Shown piece after piece: positions 10,765 through 20,400 of a stretch of 64,000 bases of DNA. Origin of the DNA: Salisapilia sapeloensis (Eukaryota > Oomycota > Peronosporomycetes > Peronosporales > Salisapiliaceae). The first letter of the stretch is position 1. Every line of letters begins with the position of its first letter. The notes beneath the pieces were generated by a model. It did no database searches, was not told the origin of the DNA, and saw nothing but the letters and a program-made list of their open reading frames with translations. A program made the position numbers and the translations under genes. Where the stretch lies: contig JAADVB010000005.1 in assembly GCA_023334545.1 (NCBI GenBank), positions 62,001-126,000 of the forward strand. The letters run 5' to 3'.

Positions 10765-11754
10765 CTACGTTTGTTTTTCTTGCAGTGTACAATAGATGTC
10801 AGCAATATACTCTGGTCCGATGCCACAGCAGCCGCCGATGATCGTCGCACCTAGTTCCATCCACTCAAGCGCGTACTTAGTATAGACCTGTATGCTCAAG
10901 TCCGTGCGCATCGGTTGAGCGTCCGCTGCGTCTGCAAGAGCCCAGTCGGTCTGTATCTCCGTCAGCCGATTTGCATATGCACCGAGCTTTATACCTTTAC
11001 TAGCAAGCATTTCAATCATATTATTATCTCGAAGCTCTTGCAACGCAACGGAGATGGCTTCTGGCTCGGAACAGTTAAAGCAGACTGCATATAAACCTCC
11101 GTCCTTTGTGCTTTCGATCGAAGTGTTCACCGCTTGAGTCGCACTTTCACCACTCCGGATCTTGCCGTCTCGCTGGAGTGTGAAGGATACTAGTAAAGGC
11201 TTTGGAAGAGTAGACACTGCTTCGAACACCATCTCTGCTTCGGCAATGGACGACAGCGTTTCCGCTAGATAGCCATCTACTAGAGGCAGCATGCTTTCAC
11301 TAATCATCTTGTAAAGAGAGACACCTCTTTTATGGTCTGGAATGATATCTGGGCGATAGCTTTCTAATAGAGGTGGCAATGACGCTAGGATACGAGCATT
11401 TGGCTTGTTCGCTTGATCTCGCGCTTGCTGTGCGACCTCAGCCGACAAGCGTGCAAATCGAGAGATATCAGGATCACTAAATCCAACGCCAGGGGTGATG
11501 CCGTAGTTGTTGCAAGTGATCATGTCAGAGCCAGCGCGCAGGTAGGAAGCGTGGACGTCGATGAGCAGGTTGTGGTATTGACTATCGGTCAGTGCAAGCG
11601 CTGACCATGTTTTTCGGTCATCCGGAAGCCCTCGACGCATAAGCTCTTCGCCCGTTCCTCCATCCAGAAGCTCAATATGAAATGTGGTAGCTGTGGGAGT
11701 GATCATAGAGCGAAAGGCACGAGAAGTACGGTGATAGACTTTTTGCATGGACAT
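10765..11754 (-). CDS. Homocysteine S-methyltransferase family protein
   Basis: Single exon, 329 aa. Predicted to transfer a methyl group, typically from S-methylmethionine or betaine, to homocysteine to make methionine. The family fold shows LLDGGTGEELMRRG at the start of the barrel, the first zinc-ligand region in AVCFNCSEPEAI, and the C-terminal GGCCGIGPEYI, which supplies the other two zinc cysteines. All three zinc cysteines are present, so an active enzyme is expected. The length fits the MmuM/HMT branch (about 310-340 aa). The methyl donor cannot be told from sequence alone. With SAM synthetase at 37.9 kb it covers two steps of the methionine cycle, but the genes are not linked as an operon. 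Confidence 0.88.
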   Translation of the reverse strand: MSMQKVYHRTSRAFRSMITPTATTFHIELLDGGTGEELMRRGLPDDRKTWSALALTDSQYHNLLIDVHASYLRAGSDMITCNNYGITPGVGFSDPDISRFARLSAEVAQQARDQANKPNARILASLPPLLESYRPDIIPDHKRGVSLYKMISESMLPLVDGYLAETLSSIAEAEMVFEAVSTLPKPLLVSFTLQRDGKIRSGESATQAVNTSIESTKDGGLYAVCFNCSEPEAISVALQELRDNNMIEMLASKGIKLGAYANRLTEIQTDWALADAADAQPMRTDLSIQVYTKYALEWMELGATIIGGCCGIGPEYIADIYCTLQEKQT

Positions 11755-12017
11755 CTTAATTCCCGATGGTTGTCAAATATATTTTCCACCAATCCACAAC
11801 ACGTATTTATATTAAAAACCAATCATACCGATCGTGGGAGACACAAGTAGCCAAAATTTAGACATTTGATACTCGAGTACTAGCTCGAAGCTTGTCGACG
11901 AGTATATTGGACTAGAAGATCTACTAGACTTTATACAAACTTAGGTAAAGAACTATGCACCTGCAATACCTAGTATCCTCAATTTATAGCATATTGTGGT
12001 AATTTGATAAAGTTAGA

Positions 12018-13215
12018 ATGACATTTGCGTGGTCATGGATGCAGCTCGCAAGTGGCGTTGGGGCTGCCGTACTCGTACCTCTCGTTCTCCACCGCGTCTT
12101 TTTTCACAAGCGAGACCGCCGAAAGACGCGGGATGAATTCTTCTGTTCCAAACGAGACTACATGCGCGAAGTACATATTCCTATTTCTCTACCACTCTCC
12201 ATCCAATAACCTCACTTGTCAATCACCACTAGTACGGCTTCAACCAAGAAGACGCCGAGTTCCAAGTAGCCGTCGACTTTATATCTCGTCGTGGCAAACA
12301 TCTCTCCAACGATAAAGTCTCTTACCTCCACTCCCATCCTTTTACACGTCCTAACGTCATGCAATACATAGCGTCTGACTTTGTACGCCTTATTCAAACA
12401 AGCTCAGATCGGTCCGTGTGATATCGAGAAGCCTTCCGCTGCTGACCTCGTTGCATCCTCAAAATGGTACGCCATCATCTTGTCTCTAGCAACTTGGACA
12501 ATCCTCACAACCGCAGGCAACATTGGCATGCGCTAGGAGACATGGATGCTCACATCGCCAAGCAGCAGTACATTGCATGCGTCGAAGATCTCTTCCCGGA
12601 CTTTGATATCGAAGCTACAGAGCCGCCTTCAGACGTCCTGGATGTGAGTGACCAGATCAACAAGGCGATGCAACGCCCCGACAGCGTCTCTACCGTCGGC
12701 CCCGTCAGCACTCCTACCATCGACATGTACTCGACTATTTTCTTACCACCCATAGAGATACTTATAAATATTACTAGGACGACAGAGGAATGGCAAGTGA
12801 AGCATGATGCATTCCACTACGCTAGCACGGGAGATATGGACAAGATCCATGAGGCACTCCAAGAAGACTCGGCCATCGACCAAACTGTAGTATCTTCCTC
12901 CTGCTTCATTATGACTGTAGTTGACGTCGAGAGTAGGATGATGAAGGTCGGACGATGCTGCACTGGGCAGTCGATCGCGAACAAGAGAGCGTCGTCCAGA
13001 CGCTCTTGGCGAAAGGAGCATCCGTCAACGTCCAGGACAACGAAGGCATGACACCTCTCCACTACGCCGTGAACTGCGATAGCGAAGAGGTAGCTCAGTT
13101 GCTTCTATCTCATGGAGCTGAACGAGATATTAAAGACAACGATGGCGAGACCCCGGTCACATGCGCTGACTCGAAAACCATGCAACAGATTCTGTCGATG
13201 CACTCGACCTCGTAA
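12018..13215 (+). CDS. ACBD6-like acyl-CoA-binding protein with membrane anchor and ankyrin repeats (6 exons)
   Basis: Exons: 12018-12170, 12233-12316, 12372-12466, 12517-12726, 12778-12886 and 12937-13215, giving 309 aa; the introns are 50-62 nt. An N-terminal hydrophobic anchor (about 10-27, GVGAAVLVPLVLHRVFF) is followed by a basic stretch. The acyl-CoA-binding domain spans about 55-140. It is recovered only after splicing and shows AVDFISRRGKHLSND, LYALFKQAQIGPC, the ACBP core KPSAAD and KWQHWHALGDMDAHIAKQQY. Two to three ankyrin repeats end the protein (DDEGRTMLHWAVDREQE, NEGMTPLHYAVNCDSEEV). It binds long-chain acyl-CoA esters, probably at a membrane face. Animal ACBD6 has the same domain order but no anchor, which is the odd point here. 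Confidence 0.88.
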
Positions 13216-13246
13216 ACGAAAAAATTCGGTCTTTTATTCTTGTTGC

Positions 13247-14134
13247 TTATATGAACTGCTCATCTTCATCCAGTTGAGCTGCATACTGGATCAAATCGAC
13301 AGACTCCTTTAGTGGCTCTGGTCGAGGGGATAGCGTCGTCAGTTCTTCCATCGCTCGAGCAAAAGACGCTCGTCGGGCTTTCTTACAGGACAAAAGAGCA
13401 TTTCGACTTCTAGTAATCTCTTCTTCCGCAGATGCGATGGGCGTTACGTGCAGAGCTTGGACGCGAGAGTCGTCTTTAGCACAAGCAAATTCGACCGTGC
13501 CGCCAATGGATAATTCCATTCCGTTGCTTGATGGCAATTGGAACGGAATGACGAGCGGGACGTCCGGCGTGTACGTCTCGACTTTCTTTGCGACTTTCTT
13601 ATTTTCCAATTCGTGACGCATGATAAATCCTTGGGAACCGTTTAAATCGATGACGGTTCCGCAGTGGACGACTTCCAGTCGTTTGCTCGTCTTCGTCTCA
13701 CCTGCATACTCCAGCGTTGGCATGTGGACGGGCGGATACGATTGGGTTTCGTTGGTAGACACTGACGGTACGTTCGGGCTCATGAGACTCGGTTCATGCA
13801 CAACGACCGGTACGTCGGACGCATCGACTTGCTGCTGCTTACGTGTTTGTGAGAATTCATAGACAGAGCTCGCGACCGTTAAGAGGACGAGTGCGAGTCC
13901 TGCGGCTGTCAAGTAGATCTGGAATTGGCCGATGAAATGCATCGCAAAGTAGACGCCAATAACGAGCGTCGCACCTGCGGCAGCGACGCGAACAAAGGTG
14001 ACAGCCATTTCGGACGATGGCTTGATTAAAGCGTCTGCATCAAAGTGTCCTGAGCTAGCAGACGCAGGGGCACGGACAGCTCGCTGAGGGAGCTGCTGCG
14101 ACGCCCGGCGTGCTTTAGTGGCGTTGCTTCGCAT
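13247..14134 (-). CDS. Two-TM membrane protein with cold-shock-like C-terminal domain
   Basis: Single exon, 295 aa. The N-terminus is basic (SNATKARRASQQ). Two hydrophobic helices follow (about 45-68, VRVAAAGATLVIGVYFAMHF, and 72-90, IYLTAAGLALVLLTVASSV). After a linker of about 60 residues comes a domain resembling a cold-shock/OB fold (about 160-235). It has GTVIDLNGSQGFIMRHE, then VPLVIPFQLPSS, GGTVEFACAKDDSRVQALHVTP, the same spacing as the bacterial KGxVKWFNxxKGFGFI / VFFHxSA / VEFxxxxxxKGPQAxNV pattern. The C-terminal tail is charged. A membrane-tethered RNA-binding protein is an inference. The gene converges on the ACBD6-like gene with 31 nt between stops. Confidence 0.65.
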   Translation of the reverse strand: MRSNATKARRASQQLPQRAVRAPASASSGHFDADALIKPSSEMAVTFVRVAAAGATLVIGVYFAMHFIGQFQIYLTAAGLALVLLTVASSVYEFSQTRKQQQVDASDVPVVVHEPSLMSPNVPSVSTNETQSYPPVHMPTLEYAGETKTSKRLEVVHCGTVIDLNGSQGFIMRHELENKKVAKKVETYTPDVPLVIPFQLPSSNGMELSIGGTVEFACAKDDSRVQALHVTPIASAEEEITRSRNALLSCKKARRASFARAMEELTTLSPRPEPLKESVDLIQYAAQLDEDEQFI

Positions 14135-14184
14135 TGGTATTTATAGGTTGCGAGCTCTATTGATTATGCTTTGTTGGCACTCGA

Positions 14185-15109
14185 TCAAACCCAGCTTGAA
14201 GAAAATTCTGCATTTGGTTTCAAACCGACTGGCTCGTTCGACCGTATCGTCTCAAAATATACAAACGTTAAGTGAAAAGACCAAATCCTTGATGCTGAAG
14301 GATTAAACTGGTCTACTACGGCTTGAACGTTTCCGTCAAAGCAGAGGAGAAAATTTTTATCGTTTCTGAGTGTTTCAGTGCACATTGCAAAGCGATGCAG
14401 AAGTAGATGCTGTGGTACGATCTTTGGTGCCTTCACTTTTACTTGAGCAGGGACAACCGTGTCACAATTCCGAAGATCGCTGGACGATTTGTCCCAAAAT
14501 GCGAAACTAATCTCAAATGTCCCATTACGCGGTCGACAAACCCTAATGCGTCGATCAAGTAATGCAGATAAACTGATATTTCAGCATGGACGGATGACAC
14601 TTTGCCGGCCAATCGTCGTGATATCGTATACAATTCTCTAGCATCACATGTGCGATCTTCCTATCTCTTGAGTCTATGTGTCAATCCTTTCGACTTTAAG
14701 CTATTGCCACTTGGAAATGCGACTGGTGCACAAAGCTGCGTGTTGTCGACTTAGACATGGGAACGTAGCCTACAAACGGACAGTCTGCTGTAGCTGTCGT
14801 TTACTCAAACGTATCAACCACACTGAGAAACTTTCATTCGCGATTTTGTACGCCCGACGGAGCCTTTGAGTTTGTTGTTTTCTTGTTGAGATCTCTGTAA
14901 CCCTTTAGATCCGATTAGGTCTGGCTCATTAGAAACACCACGAGGCAAGCGAGTACTAGCGAATGTCACGCGATACACAGGTCCTAGGTGCAGCGCCTCT
15001 TGATGTGATAATCCTGCATCTAACATGGGAACCATACACGACGGACCATTTCTCGGCGTGGGTACCTACTAACCGGCCATCTGCACCGAAGGTCACAGTT
15101 TGATCGCAG
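14185..15109 (-). CDS. Unrecognised multi-exon gene, 3' exons (5' structure unresolved)
   Basis: No long open frame marks this gene. Splicing joins short exons in frame: 15109-15066 (start unresolved), 15019-14852, 14793-14711, 14660-14632 and 14572-14185. The introns are 46, 58, 50 and 59 nt with good borders. The resulting C-terminal part of roughly 235 aa includes VTFGADGRLV, LHLGPVYRVTFASTRLPRG, DCPFVGYVPMSK, CRPRNGTFEISFAFWDK and NDKNFLLCFDGNVQ. Cysteines are frequent, which could mean a secreted or luminal domain. I do not recognise the family. The frame continues upstream but meets a TGA at 15118-15120, so either an upstream exon was missed or the gene is decaying. Confidence 0.45.
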
Positions 15110-16439
15110 ACATGTGGTCACCAAGGCCCGTTTGTGTTTAAAACGTGCTGACAACCAATAATTACCCTTGAGTCCTTTGGATGGACCGCTGTGGTGAAAT
15201 GGTAGCGAGCTGATGAAACCAATGGAGATGAGGAATAACAGGTGCTATGCCCTACATTAAAGGGATGACTTTGACCTTTATTAAGTTCCAAAAGACTGGA
15301 TGAGGATCCGTACTCTTGGTGACGCTAACTGAAGAGAGATTGGCCTATTCGTTTCAACCTTGATGGAGGCGAATGTAATTCTGGGAATCTGGATATATTA
15401 GCCCTACATAAGCTCCCGACCATCAGTGTTCTATGATAGCAATCATAGGATAGCTTCAGTGAAACGTGGCATCAAAGGGCGTGCCATTCAAAGCTCACTA
15501 ACCTTTCAGAGTTTAGCTCGCTGATGTTTAAACTGTAAATACTGAATGTTTATTGATGCATATTCATCAAACTAGTACAGTAACTTGACATAGCTAGCAA
15601 AAGAAACGCATCTGAAGTCCAGTATCTAAATTAAGTGCACTCTATGCTATTCATATTGTCAATCCAAGTTGGGATAAATCGATATGACTACTTAATTCCG
15701 TCGTTGATACTCTGGGCAATTAGCTAGTTGCCCTTTTATAACTAGATGCTAATGGTGGAGAAAGGATCCTCTGTTAAATCTTCGGATACTGAGAGTGTGA
15801 TTATGGATTAAAAGGTATGGCTCGGTATTTATCGCCTACATTGTTGGTAATCTGGATGAATACATCGTGATTTGATGATCAAATAAAGGGATGAAGTCGT
15901 CTCGCATTTATTACAGCCATCAATTTGTAGCACGCCTCTCTTTATACCACCAATGCTTTCGCTAGTGCATCATTCAAGCTAACTGCTAAAAAGAAGCATT
16001 TCCTATTTGTATCTTGAGCCCACATTTGCCACGAATAACTGCAAAAGCAGCATAGCCACATCTTCAAGTATTATCAAGTAGAGAAAATTTTGCGTCCATA
16101 TATGTCCAGACCATAAAACACCCACAGAAAGGAAAATGTCGTCGACTAAAAGTTATAGAATTGCTGCTTCAGCATCAGTATGAGAAGTAATTTGTATTTT
16201 ATCGCGTCAAACACGATAATCCATTTAGACATTTTTTATGGGACAATAATCATTTAGACTAGTTTTAGGTGTTATAATTTTACTCCAAAATAAGTTACAT
16301 TTCCTTGAAGTTGAAGCCGCAATCTTAAAAAGTCGCTCGATGGATCGTTTCGGATACTTTTCGTATCGCGTCTCCTCATAACCCGTCGAGATCCACGGCT
16401 GGAACATACTTCTTTGGTCATTAAAGTACTGTAATAGCC
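15110..16439. other. 1.3-kb region, AT-rich, stop-interrupted minus-strand protein-like sequence
   Basis: No gene can be built with confidence. One minus-strand frame between about 15540 and 15110 is largely open but broken by three stops. It reads plausibly as protein (SLNISELNSERLVSFEWHAL, RYHFTTAVHPKDSRVIIG). It may be the 5' part of the preceding gene with unread introns, or a relic. The right side should hold the IFT121 promoter. Confidence 0.35.
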
Positions 16440-19400
16440 ATGTTTATCTTCTTGAGCAAGAAGATTGCCGTCCCGAACAACCTTAAGCTGCAATGTCTCG
16501 ACTGGAATTCAGAGCAGGGGTACATCGCATGTGGTGGTCAAGAAGGATTATTAAAGGTCCTCCGGCTTGAAGCTGCTGACCCAAACGTTTTAAAGTCCAA
16601 GGCAGATATGAGCGGTTCACGAGGAATTGCTGCACCAAGCAATCTCACGATGAACCAGACGCTCGAAGGTCATCATGGTGCTGTCATGTGCGTGACTTGG
16701 AATGCTAGTTTTAAAAAGCTCACTACGAGCGATGAAGATGGTTTGATCATCGTTTGGGTCATGCATCGCGGCATGTGGTATGAAGAGATGATTAATAATA
16801 GAAACAAAAGTGTTGTGAGGGATATGAAATGGACGACCGACGGAGAGAAGATTTGCATTGCCTATGAAGATGGAGCCGTCATCGTCGGCTCTGTGGATGG
16901 TAACAGGCTATGGGGAAAGGATATGAAGACCCAATTGGAGTTTGTTGAATGGGCTCCAGATAGCAAAACTCTTCTCTTTGTGTCCAAAGATGGAGAAGTC
17001 GCGGTACACGATGCACATGGAAACAAGCAGAGCACAGTGAATCTCTATGCCGTTGAGGCTGACAGTCTTGGATATCGAAACACTGACAGCTACAAAATTG
17101 TTGGGCTGCACTGGTATGATGGATTAGAGGGTCATATTTGCGAAGACGTTCCAACTCTGGCTATTGCGTTTCGGGACGGTAAAGTCCAAGTGACTCGTGG
17201 TCGCTTCGACTCTCACCCTGTGCTTATTGACACTGGACTTGAACTTTCAAGAGTCCGCTGGAACAATGACGGAAGTGTACTTGCTTTGGCAGGAAGTCAA
17301 AAAATAGATTCACGTTCAGGGAAAGAAGGCAGTATGGTTCAGTTTTATGATCCGTTCGGTCGCCACTTGAGGTCACTACGCGTTCCTGGTAGCAAGATTG
17401 AGGCACTCGCATGGGATGGATCTGGTTTGAGGATCTGTCTTGCCATCGACTCGTACATATACTTTGCCAACGTCCGCCCAGATTATAAATGGGGGTTCTT
17501 TGCTGAAAACACCGTCGTGTACACATTCAACCGCGTTGATCAAGCAGAAAATTGTGTAGTGTTTTGGGATACCAAGTCCAGTGGCAAGTATGTCAAGTAC
17601 CACAAAAACCTTTTGGGAATCAAAGCAGCGGGAGACAACTGTGTACTCGTTACCCAAATATACAATGAAACAACTTCTAATGGAGTTACCGGTCCGGAAG
17701 ATACGACGCATGGCTCGAGTGCACCTTCAAAAGAGGTACAATATCAGTTGCTGTTGTGTGATACGATCGGCTCGCCGATTGAGTCCAAGATCGTGGACTT
17801 TGAGCCCTTGCACGTATGCATGACACCACGTCACATAATTGCTGCATCCTCTGATGCCATCTTTGTTTGGCAATACCGCAATTCCAACGCAAAACTAACC
17901 GGTTTGATATCAAGTGGTCCTACCTCGACCAGTGGTGATACCTCGGCCATCTCGCAGTTGCTTTCCCAAACGGGAGGAAGCGTTGGTATTGGTAGTGGCA
18001 ACGTATTCGGAGGTAGCAATACAGAGAAAATTTTCTACGTAGATGAGACGCAGGGGAATGACGTTTCCAATTTCCACTACATGGAGCGCAACCTCGAAGA
18101 TCCGATCTGCGCTATCTGCGCCTCAGATAGTTGGATCGTAGCTGCACGCACAAGTGGGCTCTTGCATTTCTTCACACTGCCACACATCTCGCTCGAGATG
18201 AAACATCTCTTGCAGTGCAGACCACAAAAGATCAGTTTGAACTGTAACTCGACCCGACTCAGTGTCATTGACATCAATGGTATCATGACACTAGTGGAAG
18301 TTGGATCACCAGGTTCTCTTAGTGTGCTGCCAGCAGAAACCCTGGACTTCGAGCGAAAGGATGCATGGGATATGCTTTGGGCTGATGATAACCCAGAGCT
18401 TTTCGTCGTGATGGAGAAAGCGCGTATGTTTGTCTTCCGAGGGCTTGATAGTGAAGAACCTTTGCCATCGTCCGGGTACCTCTGTAGCTATAAAGAGCTT
18501 CAAGTAAAAGCTGCGTTGCTAGATGAAATTCTGGTAAATCCGGATGAACCAAGCACGTCCATGCTACTTACCTTCAACACCAGGTCGCTTCGCGAAGCAA
18601 AGGAGCTGCTAGATAGTGCTGGAATTAGTGACGCTAGCAATTACATCCAGGAACACCCTCACCCTCGACTCTGGAAGCTACTTGCTGAGGCAGCACTGGA
18701 ACAACTCGATTTTATCACAGCAGAGAGAGGCTTCGTCAAGTGTCAAGACTATGGAGGCGTTCACTATGTAAAGAGGCTTCAGCGACTTAATGACCGGACG
18801 AAGCAGAAAGCTGAAGTTGCAGCATACTTCCAGCGTTTTGATGAAGCGGACGAGTTGTATCGTCAGATCGATCGAAAAGATTTAGCGATCGAACTGCGTG
18901 AACGTCTTGGTGATTGGTTCCGTGTGGTGCAACTAGCTCAAGCAAATGGTGGTAGTGCCGGGGCCGATGATCTATTAAAGAAGGCTTATTCTCGGATTGG
19001 AGATCAGTTCGCTGACAAGCATGAATGGCAAAGTGCCATCAAGTACTATTCCCAAGCTGGCAATAATGAGGCACTTGTCAGCTGCTACTATAAGCTCGGA
19101 GACTTTAATCAACTCGAATCGATTGTAAGTGATCTGCCAGAGTCTTCGCCGTTGCTTAAAGACATGGCGATAAAGTTTACACAAGCTGGTATTAGCCGAG
19201 CTGCTGCAGAGACATATATTCGCATGGGTGACATTAAAGGAGCGATTGACGCATGCGTGCTTTTAAATGAGTGGGAGCAAGCTGTGGCACTTGCGGAAAC
19301 CCACTCTTTCCCACAAATCGAAAACATCTTGGCCAAATACGCTAGCTCACTGCTTGCAAGCGGAAAGATCATGCAAGCAATTGAGCTGTATCGTCGAGCT

Positions 19401-20198
19401 CATAAAAGCTCTGATGCAGCAAAGCTCTTGTCGAAACTAGCGAAAGAAGCATGTCATAATCCACTACGAGCAAAGAAGTTGCAAGTGCTGGCAGCGTTTG
19501 AAGTAGAGCGTATGCGAAAGAAGATGCTGGATCAGACGACTGCGCTCATGACATCGTCCACTGGAGCTGGAAGTACAAGCACGAGAGCAACTGCTGCGCA
19601 AATGACAGCGCAGACATTGGACACTTTAGTACAGCATGATGCTGCTACCGGTGAAAATAAGTCCCTAGATAACCCTTGGAGAGGCGCAGAAGCGTACCAC
19701 TTGTATCTACTGGCCCATCGTCAGCTCTATGCTGGACATTTAGATCGAGCGATGCGCACAAGCCTTAAACTCCGAGTGTACGAGGATGTCTTGGATGAGC
19801 GAGATGTGTTTTCACTTGCAGCTCTGACAGCATTCTACACCAACCACTTTGCACAGTGCTCCAATGCTATGATTAAACTAGAGACAATGCATGGGGTTGA
19901 CGAAGCCGATACGAAGAAGATGACAGAATTAGCGTTGAGCATTTTCAGCACTACACCTCCGAAGGATCCGAGCGCAAGTTCTAATGAATGTCCATCGTGT
20001 CGAGCTTCAGTTCAAGAATGGGATAGTCGCTGCGATGGATGTGGGCGACAGTTCCAGACTTGTATGGCGACTGGTGCAACTGTGTTGGACGAACGAACGC
20101 TCAATTGCCGTACCTGCCGACATGTGACGATTGAAACAGAGGCGAAGAAACTCAAAACCTGCCCACTATGCCATGCCCCGTGGTCTCTCTCTTTATAA
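16440..20198 (+). CDS. IFT121: Intraflagellar transport protein 121 (WDR35)
   Basis: Single exon, 1252 aa (human WDR35 is about 1180). IFT121 is a core IFT-A subunit carrying retrograde and membrane cargo in the cilium. The start MFIFLSKKIAVPNN, with LDWNSEQGYIACGGQEGLLKVL, is the family's first WD repeat. WD repeats cover about 1-400 (GHHGAVMCVTWNASFKKLTTSD, WTTDGEKICIAYEDGAVIVG, LEFVEWAPDSKTLLF). A TPR-like helical solenoid covers about 750-1080. A C-terminal double zinc module (CPSCRASVQEWDSRCDGCGRQF, then CRTCRH and CPLCHAPW) ends the protein. All parts are intact, arguing for a functional flagellum. Confidence 0.95.
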   Translation: MFIFLSKKIAVPNNLKLQCLDWNSEQGYIACGGQEGLLKVLRLEAADPNVLKSKADMSGSRGIAAPSNLTMNQTLEGHHGAVMCVTWNASFKKLTTSDEDGLIIVWVMHRGMWYEEMINNRNKSVVRDMKWTTDGEKICIAYEDGAVIVGSVDGNRLWGKDMKTQLEFVEWAPDSKTLLFVSKDGEVAVHDAHGNKQSTVNLYAVEADSLGYRNTDSYKIVGLHWYDGLEGHICEDVPTLAIAFRDGKVQVTRGRFDSHPVLIDTGLELSRVRWNNDGSVLALAGSQKIDSRSGKEGSMVQFYDPFGRHLRSLRVPGSKIEALAWDGSGLRICLAIDSYIYFANVRPDYKWGFFAENTVVYTFNRVDQAENCVVFWDTKSSGKYVKYHKNLLGIKAAGDNCVLVTQIYNETTSNGVTGPEDTTHGSSAPSKEVQYQLLLCDTIGSPIESKIVDFEPLHVCMTPRHIIAASSDAIFVWQYRNSNAKLTGLISSGPTSTSGDTSAISQLLSQTGGSVGIGSGNVFGGSNTEKIFYVDETQGNDVSNFHYMERNLEDPICAICASDSWIVAARTSGLLHFFTLPHISLEMKHLLQCRPQKISLNCNSTRLSVIDINGIMTLVEVGSPGSLSVLPAETLDFERKDAWDMLWADDNPELFVVMEKARMFVFRGLDSEEPLPSSGYLCSYKELQVKAALLDEILVNPDEPSTSMLLTFNTRSLREAKELLDSAGISDASNYIQEHPHPRLWKLLAEAALEQLDFITAERGFVKCQDYGGVHYVKRLQRLNDRTKQKAEVAAYFQRFDEADELYRQIDRKDLAIELRERLGDWFRVVQLAQANGGSAGADDLLKKAYSRIGDQFADKHEWQSAIKYYSQAGNNEALVSCYYKLGDFNQLESIVSDLPESSPLLKDMAIKFTQAGISRAAAETYIRMGDIKGAIDACVLLNEWEQAVALAETHSFPQIENILAKYASSLLASGKIMQAIELYRRAHKSSDAAKLLSKLAKEACHNPLRAKKLQVLAAFEVERMRKKMLDQTTALMTSSTGAGSTSTRATAAQMTAQTLDTLVQHDAATGENKSLDNPWRGAEAYHLYLLAHRQLYAGHLDRAMRTSLKLRVYEDVLDERDVFSLAALTAFYTNHFAQCSNAMIKLETMHGVDEADTKKMTELALSIFSTTPPKDPSASSNECPSCRASVQEWDSRCDGCGRQFQTCMATGATVLDERTLNCRTCRHVTIETEAKKLKTCPLCHAPWSLSL

Positions 20199-20400
20199 CT
20201 TTGGCAAGTTTACGCATTATTAATGAAATTCAATTCTCGTTTAAGTAGTTCTTGCTCAACTAGAATCAGTATTACATGGGAAGTTGTAAACGTCCGACCT
20301 CACAGAGAGGCGGGTAATTGTAAACCGTAGGAGCGAGAAAAAGTTTCCATTCGTCGACTATTCGGTGAGCAATTCAGCCAGAGTCCGTGCGCATACATCC

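Noticed and set aside
15110-16439. Copia-type retrotransposon remnant on the plus strand
   Set aside because: I tried to match reverse transcriptase and RNase H motifs and found no convincing signature or terminal repeats.
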